A DNA stretch of 64,000 bases from NCBI RefSeq assembly GCF_000003815.2, contig NC_049981.1, positions 850,636 through 914,635 on the forward strand, written 5' to 3'. A program made the position numbers and the translations under genes. The notes below the pieces were generated by a model. The model ran no database searches. It was not told the origin of the DNA and saw only the letters and a program-made list of their open reading frames with translations. Below, one piece after another: positions 1 through 10,800 of the stretch. This stretch comes from Branchiostoma floridae. Lineage: Eukaryota > Chordata > Leptocardii > Amphioxiformes > Branchiostomatidae. Within the stretch, counting starts at the first letter, position 1. Every line of letters begins with the position of its first letter.

Positions 1-3000
1 TCTAGTTAAGTACAAATTGGCGAAGTTGTCCAGCTTTGGGCTAGCAGATTGAATATTGTTTTGGAGAAAAGATCCATACTTTGGATAGTTCCCCTTGACC
101 CTTGTCCCGTTCTGCACAGTTTGAAATATGCCGCTAGGATGGCGACCATGTGTCACATGTGCTAACGTTCTCCTGTCCAAGTCTGCAAATATTATGAAAC
201 GCTCGTTTGGGCCGTTTGAACTCGATCCATCTTAAATTTCCCTTCTTCAGAACGAAATAGAAATATTTTGAAGCACCGCCCGAGTAAGGAAGGTTCAGAG
301 AATGTGCCGTTTAAATGCCATAGGGTGAACTGAGTTACCGGCTTTGGTAATGTTGCCAAACTCGGCAAAGAGCTTTGAAAATCGTTTCCAGATTTTCTTT
401 TCTTTCCAGCCGTAAGTTCGTTTGTGTAAGCACACAATGTCAGCCTGGGAGATAATGAATAAATACGTGTTGATGCGGCGTTTATTTGTGGTCTATTCTC
501 GTCTTTGCGTTTTCTTTTTATCTCAAGGATCATCATGTCAACTTGTTAAAACCCAGATCCTAGCCCGTTTGAAATATTTCAAATAACTTGGCGACTTGGA
601 GCATCGTACCCTAGGCTACAAGACTTGGGGCCTTTTCATTGCTTAAATGATAGGGGGTAGAGTAATATACACAATGTAGTGTGACAATATTGGCGTCCAT
701 AAATTCTATTGCCCCAACACACGCTTGTTTTTGTCTATAAAACTAGGCTATGCTAACTATAATTAGCTATAAAAGCCCATGATTCAACATGTGGATAAAT
801 ATTCATTTGTCTTCTTTGCTTTCTTGTCTTAGCGAAAACTAACCGGTATTACGTTGTTTTCAAACATATGTATTAATAACATTTTTATAGTTTCGAGGCA
901 TACAGAGTATGAAACAATAGCAATTGCAATTTCTCGCTATTGAATCTGTTTTTCATGTAATATTCAAAGGATTGAAAAGTCCTGTGTATGTAAGAGATGA
1001 CTTGTTGGTTTATTTGATCACCTGACTGTCCAGTGGCCGGTTCCGTTGACCAATACAAACAACTGCCCACTCAACAAACCAAACAACCCGATGACCAACA
1101 GGGAAAATACACACAATTATAGCATGATTCATACCATCCACACAACAATCGAAATTCTATTTCTGTATTGTGTAAATAAAGTTTCCTTTTATGTAGTTTT
1201 AAATGGGCGTACATTTTATTTTCAAAAGCCTTTTACGAAATCAACGAAGATGAAGTGTACCGTTGCTTCTTTCCTACGACAAGAAAACGATCTGTAAAAG
1301 TCATAATCATCAAAGCCACTGATTGGTTTCATAAAAAGGTCATGTTACTGCCCTTTGAAGTGTGGACGTTGAGTTAAGCCAATTAGGAACTTTGTTTCAT
1401 CGCGTATTTGTCAACGCGTCTGAGCGTAAAAACCCGTAGACAGGATGTCCGCCATTTTGTTTCCGGTCGAATACAATGCAACTTGTTGTGCGTTATGTAG
1501 GTAGCGACAGGTGTAATTTCACAACAAGTGTAGTGAAAAAAATGTTTCTACGTTCCAAACCTGGATAAGAAACTAAAATCAGTCGACAAAGTTTTGAATA
1601 CATGCTCGCGGCTTGCAAAGTTCGGACAATGAGGGGAGCGAATTTGACTAATTGTTAGAAAAACATTCAATCACCTACGATAGAATGCAAATCAAACAGT
1701 TAATTAGTGATGGCAAACTAGGTGTAAAGTGACGATACACACTAGCTGCTAGCAGTGCATTGTTCAACCAAGGATGTACAGAGAAGATTGGTTTGCAAAC
1801 ATGTACAACCAGACTTCTTAGTAAATACAACAAATTACATTTCCCTGTGTGGTACACGATTTCCCACAGTTTCCACCTAAAACGGCAAGCCAGGTAAACA
1901 ATGTACGTTTGTATTTTAGCTCACAACATCTCCCTTCCCACAGACACAAAACAATGTATATATGCAAAACGAATTCTAACTTTATACATGCTTATGTTAA
2001 CACTAATTACTGTCTTTAAACAATAATTATTTTGTTTATGAACGATACAAGGCTACCTTTTTGATGAGAATAACGGGAAGTTAAGGTAGACAAGCGAAAC
2101 GCTTGGAGTACACTGAAAACTACTCAACGTGAGTCATGTTTCCTTTGCTGTCTGTAATTTTTGAGCCGACGCCTTTTCTTTCAACACAGACCAAACTACT
2201 GACGGCTTTGGCGAAACTAAAAAAGGAAAAGAAGATCTTTCTATGTACACAATGAAAAGAACAGTACTGTTTTCAATTTCACAAAGTATAGTCACCGTGA
2301 GCAATATACTTTTTTGGACATTTATAAACTCTTTCAATTTCGATCTTCAATACTTTCTGTTCTGTTTGCCATAGACAATTTAAACGTTAACGACAGTTTT
2401 GGTGTTCAACGCTGTATACAATCGACTTTTTACCGATTCTCTGTATACTCAGAGCTTCAAATACTACAATATAGCCCTTTTTTACTAGATTATTTTCACA
2501 AGGTACTGCACTGGAGTAACAGTTGATACTGTATGTACTAGACAAAAATGGCGCTGGGGTTAGAATTTTGGGAAGAAGACAGGTTACCAACATAATATTT
2601 GCTTTAGTTGAGGAAACATCCTTGTAACTTTAAATTCAAATATTTCTCGGGTACGTGTTTAGATGTTAAGAAAAGTTTACAGATATCCGTAACGGTACAT
2701 ACTATTTAACAGTAGCTATGCACTTAGTAATAGCAAAAACGCGGTTGGTACTGTTATGATAACTTGTTCGACCTTTCCAATGGGTCCGGTTAGAACCCAA
2801 AAAAACACATGCCCGCCATGTTAAAAGGTTGGTATTTAGATATTGATCTAGAGAATATACACCAGTTCTAACCCCCGCACACGCTCTCACGAAAACCCTG
2901 GTCTATCTATCAGAACCGTTATCACCCCCTTGTTGTGTGTTCCCGTTAAAAAAAGAAACGTGCAAGACGATACCGCCATGTTAAATACTTGTTTGTTCGC

Positions 3001-3592
3001 AAACAACGTTAATCTACAAACTACGAATACTGTATCTTCACTACTGCTACTACTACTGGCACAACACATGTGTAGTCGCTTTCTGCAAGGTTTTCGGCCT
3101 TTCGACTTAACGGTTCACAATGATATGGTTGGAAAGCCAGCCCCAAACGTTTGGGAATGAAGGCTTAAGCCTACCGTAAAGTAAGGTTTTGTTGCACTGG
3201 CATGTTTTACGCCTGGCCGGGTGACGCTAGCGTCCCTACCTCAAAACGACAGGTGTACCGCTGTTAAGGTGTGTACGTGCGTGCTGTACGTCAACTCACC
3301 TGACGCGACGCAACAGGTAAGGATGATGGCGTGAAGTAACGTTGACGTTCCCGGTGTCATCTTGACGTGTGAGGTGCGCGACAGACGTCCGACATGAGCT
3401 CAAGTTTGTCCCGTTTGGCAATTTGCCGTTATGACGTATGCGGGGAGAAGGACTTCCGGGTTAGAGGTCACATGTGGGCGGTGTTTATCTTTAGGGCAGG
3501 GCCAAGGTGGGCGGAGCTTAAGTCTTTTGTAGTTCTAGTTTGATCCGCATAGTGGCGCCTGTGATTGACCGCGGGTTGTAAAAGACTTATGA
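1..3592. other. Non-coding flank, no gene recognised
   Basis: No open frame here reads like a known protein and none is long. The stretch is AT-rich up to about 3.1 kb. Around 3190-3500 it becomes richer in CpG, contains a CTTCCGGGTT ETS-like motif (about 3443) and a donor-like CAACAG|GTAAGG (about 3311-3320). That could mark a promoter and non-coding first exon for the kinase gene downstream, but this is only a guess. A YY1-like CCGCCATTTTG lies near 1450. Confidence 0.4.
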
Positions 3593-3888
3593 AGATATCA
3601 TAGAATTCCCCGTGGCCAGAGGTTTTGTTCATCAAGCCTAAATGAGATTGAAGACGAGCGTCATTTTATCATGAATTGTTTACGATATGATGATAAACGC
3701 ACAAAACCTGCTCGAAAGAATTTGATATGTTCTGTTTGCAAAATAAATTCAACTATATTCGAGGAGGTGATAACCCTTTCTGTGTACAAATAGGCAAATA
3801 TATCAAAGAATGCTTAGACCTTGCAACCAGTAATGTAAATGATTCTATAGAGTCAATGTATTATGCAGATATTGATACTTATTCGTAG
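3593..3888 (+). mobile_element. Non-LTR retrotransposon (LINE) 3' end, decayed
   Basis: Translation from about 3593 gives the conserved C-terminal signature of many metazoan LINE ORF2 proteins: an IPRGQRFC segment, a NEIEDERHFIMNC segment, then a basic stretch. The frame hits a stop at 3791 and continues in another frame (IGKYIKECLDL) to a stop at 3886, so at least one frameshift is present. The reverse transcriptase core is missing. It is a dead fragment. The clade (L2/CR1-like or other) cannot be fixed by eye. Confidence 0.7.
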
Positions 3889-4577
3889 ACACACATATAG
3901 ATAATTCATTGTATACACTTTTCTGTCCACATAGATATTTGTAGCAGACCTTACAAAAGTCGCCGTACTTTTGCAATTGTTTCGCCAATAAAGATGTCCA
4001 AAGTTATGTTGCCCTTCACAACATAGCTCTTTAAATACTTTCTGTGTATATCGTCAGTACTTGGTAGAACCGGATGGTGGCGCTCTTGATTGGTCCGATA
4101 GTGCTGGTGCCTGGTAGTAAAATACTTTCGCTGCCATTCACTACGTAGCTGTTTCAATACTATCTGACAGGGTGTATATCTTCAATCGAATAGCTACATA
4201 CATCTTAAAGCTTTATCCTGAGGCATGGACGTATTATTTTGGTGTGTCTGTGTGCTTGTTTCTGTAAGGTGTGAAATTTAGCATACGTGATATATGCTTG
4301 TGTTTTACAAATATGTCTATAGCTGCCGGGTTACTGCATAGCCAGCAGTTACCATGTGTTTAACAAACAATCAAATATAGAGTGAACAACGATGGGTCAC
4401 TGTTACACTACAACCCATTGAATGATCCCATTTTAATGTGTTGTGGGGCAATCAAATAAAAGTTAAAATCCCGAGTGCTCCAAAGGCATTGGATCTTTTC
4501 ATGGTTCGTCTTTTGACTTTGTTAAACGTTAGTCCATCCGACGGACTTACTTGCACACGCTTCTAGTAGAAAGCAAG

Positions 4578-5822
4578 ATGGAAAGGTGGTCTGGAGGAAA
4601 ACTAAGAGCCTACGAAGCAGCAAGAAAAGATGTTAGTGGCTCGAAGACGTCGCCGAGGGTTCAAGATTCAACTGAAACTATCCGAGGTTACGAACTGACG
4701 CGTACCCTCGGCCGAGGGGAGTTTGGTAAAGTCTACGAGGCGAGATTCGAGGACAATCATTATGCCATCAAGCAGATCAAGTTGAAGCGTAGTCGGAGAT
4801 CTAACTGGTTGGCCTTTCGGTCCCTCCACTCCGTCGGCCGCCTGCGGGCGGTGGGGGAAGAAGGTGCCGCCGCCGAACTCGAACCACTCCTGGCGCTAAG
4901 CAAGCTGAAACACAAGCACCTCGTGACATTCTACCAGGCTTTTATTGCACAGAAATCTATGTGGATTGTGTTAGAGTTGTGCCCCCTGGGAGACATGGAT
5001 GGTTTCGTCCTGTCAGAGGAATACGATCGTGCGTTGGACCTGTCAATCATGAGACAGGTGGCGGCGGGAATCGCGTTCCTCCACGAGAATGGTATCGTCC
5101 ATCGTGACGTCAAACCCGCCAATATTCTCTTCACTGGAAAGCCATGGAGTCCGGAGGCTAAGATAGCGGACTTCGGACTAGCAAAGCTGTACAATGCCGT
5201 TTCAGAGGGTGGGCATGGGGGGTTGGTGTCTGGGAAGGGGACGCCATGTTTTGTTGCCCCTGAAGTTGTCCAACCTCCTTACACCGAGAAATGTGACGTG
5301 TTCTCTATGGGCGTGGTATTCGCTGCTCTCACAGACCTCACAACAGTTGCAAGAGGGAAGTTGGGACTACTCATAAAAGGTGAACCGATTTTCGAGGCTC
5401 TTATTGAGAATCCCCAACTGAACCTGTATAGACGATTGATGACGTCACTCCCGTCAGGAAGCCCTCTGAAAGACCTGTGCTTGGCCATGCTGGCGTACAA
5501 GCCAGAAGACCGACCCTCAGCTGCGCATGCGCAAGAAGTCCTGTTACAAATACGCCATCAAGATTCCCAGCATGCCCCGCATCGGCAGGAGGATAATGAT
5601 GTTGGCGCATGCGCGGACGTCCTTGGGACGGTTTTGACGCTGCGACATTTGGAACTCACGGACAAGACAGAACATGACAGTGGGGACGAAGTGACGCAGA
5701 CTGAAGTACGTTGCCGTAACGACAAGAGCTTTTCTGACGAACATTATCATTCTGACGCGTCTGATGACGTCAGCAGTTCTGAGGACGACGAGCATGACGA
5801 AATCACATGTCGCTTGCTTTAA
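4578..5822 (+). CDS. Ser/Thr protein kinase, PDIK1L/STK35-like (NKF4-type)
   Basis: An intronless 414-aa protein kinase. I start it at the ATG at 4578, which has a strong Kozak context (AAG before, G after); the frame is open a little further upstream but has no ATG there. Visible kinase landmarks are: glycine loop GRGEFGKV (45-52), AIK lysine K65, an alpha-C glutamate near E100, catalytic HRDVKPAN (175-182), DFG (198-200) and APE (227-229). All catalytic residues are present, so it should be active. The segment after APE (ALTDLTTVARGKLG, then EALIENPQLNL and YKPEDRPSA) resembles vertebrate PDIK1L/STK35, a nuclear/actin-associated kinase pair. A serine/aspartate/glutamate-rich acidic tail follows the domain (about 340-414) and is not typical of that family. 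It lies 880 bp upstream of the Zalpha/dsRBD gene on the same strand. Substrates are unknown. Confidence 0.85.
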   Translation: MERWSGGKLRAYEAARKDVSGSKTSPRVQDSTETIRGYELTRTLGRGEFGKVYEARFEDNHYAIKQIKLKRSRRSNWLAFRSLHSVGRLRAVGEEGAAAELEPLLALSKLKHKHLVTFYQAFIAQKSMWIVLELCPLGDMDGFVLSEEYDRALDLSIMRQVAAGIAFLHENGIVHRDVKPANILFTGKPWSPEAKIADFGLAKLYNAVSEGGHGGLVSGKGTPCFVAPEVVQPPYTEKCDVFSMGVVFAALTDLTTVARGKLGLLIKGEPIFEALIENPQLNLYRRLMTSLPSGSPLKDLCLAMLAYKPEDRPSAAHAQEVLLQIRHQDSQHAPHRQEDNDVGACADVLGTVLTLRHLELTDKTEHDSGDEVTQTEVRCRNDKSFSDEHYHSDASDDVSSSEDDEHDEITCRLL

Positions 5823-6238
5823 GTTTTGTGTCATACGTCAGGGACAACATAATTTGATTAGGGTCATGTGTATTTTAGGACTCAGACATTCCTTTTACTT
5901 TGCGATGAGTTCGAGTATACTCGAAATGTCAGTTGATTCAAACAATGATTTTAACCTCCTTACTTAAAAAAAGCAAAACAATAACAACATCGTAAACTCT
6001 TATTGAAGAGGAAGGGGCATGAGCAGTTAGCGTACGTCACTTATCAGTCTTGGGATATACAGCATAAAACGTTGTTTTATAATATATTGTTCTCCTTGTC
6101 CCCGTGGCACAGTACAGTCGTATCAATGCGTTGTGAATATTGCTGTGCAGTGTAATAACTTTGAAGGTAGATTCAACTCATAATATAGAAAAATGACCAA
6201 ACACGCTGACTTTATTCTTACAATATGTCCCAAAAGAC

Positions 6239-6244
6239 AATAAA
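6239..6244 (+). terminator. Candidate polyadenylation signal of kinase gene
   Basis: AATAAA about 415 bp after the kinase stop and before the promoter of the next gene. It is the first canonical signal I see downstream. No transcript evidence is available. Confidence 0.4.
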
Positions 6245-6639
6245 GCTTTTGAGATTTTTACTCTTGTGTTTATTATGTGAGCTTATTCAATTTTGCTGTA
6301 AGGTGTCACATTTTAAGCAGTGGTCCGGACTATGGTTTCAATATCAGTCATGCCGGAATTTATGCTTTATTTTGTATCAAAATCGGTACATTTCTTACTC
6401 CAGAGGATATCAGTTGTAATCAACGGTTGTCGAGCCAACAGGGCTGTGGTTGTCAACCGCCTTTGGCTCTAGTATTCAATATTACATATACGATTGATTC
6501 GCTCTCACGTGTCAGTGGGGAACCCTAGCGGTTTTTAAAATATTGGCAGCACCCAGTTGTTCTACATGCAATAATATCACCGATTGCTAGGCGTCGCTTT
6601 TAGACCGCGCAGAAGCTTTAAACCACTGCTTTACTTTCG

Positions 6640-6670
6640 ACCAATCACAGGACGCAAATTTTATAGGCCT
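6640..6670 (+). promoter_or_regulatory. Candidate core promoter of the Zalpha/dsRBD gene
   Basis: An ACCAATCA CCAAT box (6640-6647) is followed by a TATA-like TTTATAGG (about 6659-6666), roughly 40 bp before the ATG at 6704. The spacing would allow a start site near 6690 and a very short 5' leader. This is positional inference. Confidence 0.4.
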
Positions 6671-6703
6671 GGGACGAGAAGCTTTTTCTACATCAAGGGT
6701 AAA

Positions 6704-7803
6704 ATGGCGGACCAACAAGGTCTGTCCAACAAAGACAAGGTTTGTCAGTTTTTTGCGTCCAATGCCGGGCTGCATTTTCGCTCGGCAGACGTGGCGGCTG
6801 CCCTGGGACTGGACGGGCGAAGCGTAGGGCAGCAACTCGCCCGGCTATGGCGGGCCGGCTTCGTAGAGAAGGTTCAGGTACGCCTAGGGCTTGTTGTTGC
6901 ATGTTGTTCTGCTCTATAGTTAGTAGTTGTGGAATTGTGCGACTTCCCCCCTCCCCAAAATGAAGACAAGCTTACAGAAATTTATTGCGTTTTCTGGTCC
7001 GCAAATGGTTATGGATACCGTTCTTGAACTTGTCGGGGTCTTAGATTTAGTTTATGAGGTAACGGAAGATTAGAGTAGCTAGGACGTTCAAGTGTGTTAT
7101 TGTTCGAGGGCCGTGCAAGTACACAAATCATTCAACGATAGGTAATTGTTATGGATGACATTCAGTACCAAGGACAGTGATGGAAGTGTTGTTGTTTCTA
7201 CTTATCCGTCGTTACCCTGAAATAGACAAGTACACGTAGCTATTTTAAGGAAAGAAAGTTAGGAAAATGTAAAGGTAAAGTTCAAATTCATCAGCAAAGA
7301 GTACAAGACACCAAAGCCTTTGTTCTAGCCGCCACATGCTCAAGTTGTATATGTATCTGTCTGTACATGTCAATAAGCATTCAATTGTTACAAACTGTGC
7401 TAGCCATCTTGATGCATTATGTATAATTGCCTTCTGCCCTGTTTGGGGCCAATTGTTTACTGCTTTTGCTGTTTGAATACTGCCATTGCTCCCAATAGAT
7501 CTGCTTAGAGATTGAGCAAAAGTGCTTTTCTAAAGGTTCCAAAGTAGGATTTGAACCCAGGACCTCCAGATCCTAAACATAGCAGCTTAGCCACTAATCT
7601 AAAATACCAGTGAGACTTTTTTTGTGTGTAAAACTAACTAAAAATCCTTTCCCTCTGCCCCACCCCAGACTACCCCCTATGCTACCTGGCGTATGAAGCT
7701 TCACACGTATCCCGGGAGAAACTTACACGGGCCGGCTGCGCCAAAACCCGCCATTCCGACACCAGCGAAGAAGTCTACAAGGGGGTCAAGATCACACGAG
7801 GAA
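6704..7803 (+). other. Exons 1-2: first Zalpha-like winged helix
   Basis: Exon 1 (6704-6877, 58 codons) encodes helices 1-3 of the winged helix: VCQFFAS, then SADVAAALGL, then the recognition-helix region VGQQLARLWRAGFVEKV. Exon 2 (7669-7803, 45 codons) supplies the wing, TTPYATWRM, matching the TPPLW-type wing of ADAR1 Zalpha. Aligned by eye to human ADAR1, the key Asn173 and Tyr177 contacts are Gly42 and Ala46, while the wing Trp (W65) is kept. Exon 2 then runs into a Pro/Lys-rich linker. The fold looks sound; Z-form binding is doubtful from these residues. Confidence 0.7.
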
Positions 7804-10800
7804 GTAAGAAATGTAAGATTTTCTGCAGTGTTGATATCAGTCCAATAATTACGTATCACATATAGAATGGTTGCAAGCATTTGCACAAATTTTATGACAT
7901 TCAACTTTTAATGAAAAATACACCATACCGTGGTAATCTCTTTACAAAAAATTGCAAATTGTAGGATAATGCAAGTCTTAGAAGACTATGCAAAATGCGA
8001 TCGACATATTGAAACCAGTGTCTTTCAATTTCTCTTTCTGGCTTTTGAACTTAATGTATCAGGGTATGGATTGCCATTGACAGAATTGCTAAATTTTCCT
8101 CTGTCAAAAGAATGCAGAATGTGTTATGGTGGTCTGCTATGTATTAATCCTCAATTTCAATGTATTGATCTCAAGTAAAGAGAATCTATATTGAAAAGTT
8201 CTGTCTTTTAAGAAAACATCAGATTCTCTGAATTTTTTTTTCTTTAAGATCTAGTTAACATTTGAAGGATGGAATAAGACAATCAGTCATAACTTAATTT
8301 TCAATCCCAGGACACTGGACACTGTCCCATGGGGTCACCCATGGTTCAAGGATGGAGAGAAGGGGAGAATGAGGAGCAAGAAGAAGAGGAAGAAGTCGGC
8401 CAGGAGAGCTCTCTAGTTGAAGGTAAGGAACAACTCAATAAAACTTAAGTTTAAACCAAGTTAAAACAGGATAATGCAAATATAGAACTTAATATGTCAG
8501 ATAATCATCAGAAATTTCAGATAGCAACTACTTGAATAATGTTATTGTCCGTGCCCCCAGTATTGTCCGTACCCCAAGTAGTGTCCGTACCCCCAGATGT
8601 GTTCGTACCCCCAGTAGTGTCCGTACCCCCAGTGGTGTCTGTACCCCCAGTAGTGTCCGTACCCCCAGTGGTGTCCGTACCCCCAGTGGTGTCCGTACCC
8701 CCAGTGGTGTCCGTGCCCCCAGTGGTGTCAGTACGCCCAGTGGTGTCCGTACCCCCAGTAGTGTCCGTACCCCCAGTAGTGTCAGTACCCCCAGTAGTGT
8801 CTGTACCCCCAGTAGTGTTGTACCCCCAGTAGTGTCCGTACCCCCAGTAGTGTCCGTACCCCCAGTAGTGTCCGTACCCCCAGTAGTGTCCGTACCCCCA
8901 GTAGTGTCCGTACCCCCAGTGGTGTCCGTACCCCCAGTGGTGTCAGTACCCCCAGTGGTGTCCGTACCCCCAGTAGTGTCCGTACCCCCAGTAGTGTCCG
9001 TACCCCCAGTAGTGTCCGTACCCCCAGTAGTGTCCGTACCCCCAGTAGTGTCTGTACCCCCAGTAGTGTTGTACCCCCAGTAGTGTCCGTACCCCCAGTA
9101 GTGTCCGTACCCCCAGTGGTGTCAGTACCCCCAGTAGTGTCAGTACCCCCAGTAGTGTCCGTACCCCCAGTAGTGTCCGTACCCCCAGTAGTGTCCATAC
9201 CCCATGTAGCCTCCTAAACCACAGTTATGTCAGATGTGGATTATCACACCAACATGGTCATTATCAAAAATAATGTACAACCTGTCTGGTTGCTTTAGAT
9301 AGATAATATGCTGGTAGAAATAAACACACAATACGCAAAAAGATTTGCTGATAATTAATTTCATAAGACCATATGAATAATGCCCAAGGTAAGTTTTGGG
9401 AAAATGTTGTGACCCAATTCAAGAAACTGGTGTTGAAAGGTATACTCTCAACACCCTGTATCAGAATCTGTGTCTGAATCAGGTTGAACTTCTTTGTAGC
9501 AGGTTGAACTATATGCACTTGTTATATATAGTTGTGACTACTAGTTAACCTAAACTATTGCAATATTTCCAAGGTTTCTAACTTTCAGTGTTGGATGTAA
9601 GAAGAAAGTTTAGCGTCGTATTTCATCATGGGCAATAGGCCTTGGAATGTTTTTTTTTTTTCTAATGGCAACAAAGATGAATGGTGCTACACTCTGTTCA
9701 AGTTTTAAGCATAATGTGAGCTATCTAGTGAGGATTCTCCTACAGTGCTTGGTGGCAAATTGTTCAGCTCTATGGTAGGTCTAGGAAAATTTGCCCCAGT
9801 ATTGCATTAAATGTTATTATGATGCTTACAAACTTAGTGTTTCTGAGTTTTCTAAACAAAGCCCTTTTCTTCTTTTTTTTAGTACCCAGTGTTAGGATGC
9901 CAGCTTTCCACAGTGTTTCTTCAAAACCTCCACCTTCAACAAGAAGAGAAGCAACATCATCCCAAGAGAACATCTCAGTTCAAAAAAAGGCTGCTGAAAT
10001 TCCGACAACCAAGAGGAAATTAGGACGCTTGCCCGGTAACAAACTGTCAGCAACAACACTTCAGGTTGGACTTAGAGGAAGCAAAACTGGGAAGACAACT
10101 GCAGGGTTTTGCCAGAAAACTGCATGTGTTGCAACTGGACTGAAAAGAAAGGTTTCTTCAGATTCAAAGAATGCAGACCAAGGAAGGAAAGGGAGAGTAA
10201 AGAAAACAGTGTCACAAACCCAAGGTAGAGAAGTCAACAGTGACAGATGTTTGTCAGATTCTGAGTCCTCATTAACAGAAATTGTTGGAACTGTACAGAA
10301 AAGGAAAGTTGTAGCTGAGACAACAATTGGAAACCAAGGAGTGAAAGGAAAAGTGAAGAAAAGAAAGTCACAACCTGCACTGAGAGAAGACAGCATTGAC
10401 AGAAGTAGTACAGATTCTGAGTCCTCTTCTCCAAAAGTTGTTAGAACTGTACTAAAATGGAAAGTTGGAGCTGAGAAAACAAAAGGAAACCAAGGAATGA
10501 AAGGAATAGTGAAGAAAACCACGTCACAAACCATGGATAAAGACTGCAGTGACAGAAGTGGCGTAGATTCTCAGTCCCAAGTACAGAACAAGACACAGCT
10601 TATGCCTACCACAGTGTCATGCCAAAGAACATCTACAACTGCAGTGAAAAAGAACACAGACAAAGTACAGAAAAGGAAAGTGATCAAGAAAACAATGACC
10701 CAAACAACATGTAGGGAAGGTGAGGGTGGTGCAGGTGGCATACCTGGTTCTCTACAGAACAAAGCGCGACTAATGCCTGTCACCCTTGCACCCACATTGA

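Noticed and set aside
3951-4157. Minus-strand 68-aa open frame
   Set aside because: Basic, no recognised domain, no splice or promoter support; likely chance.
4578-7803. Kinase plus Zalpha as one PKZ-like gene
   Set aside because: The kinase ORF has its own stop and a poly(A) signal, lies upstream rather than downstream of the Zalpha exons, and is most like PDIK1L/STK35, not an eIF2-alpha kinase.
8532-9198. Long open frames on both strands (VPPVVS and GGTDTT repeats)
   Set aside because: They are produced by the 18-bp minisatellite, whose unit length is a multiple of three; no start context or splice support.
9819-9882. ATG at 9819 as the start of a separate long gene
   Set aside because: A polypyrimidine tract and AG directly at 9882 and the phase match with exon 3 show this is an internal exon; the leading codons are intron.
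10056-10070. LQVG as a RHIM core
   Set aside because: The flanking residues do not match the RHIM pattern and no other RHIM-like segment is present.
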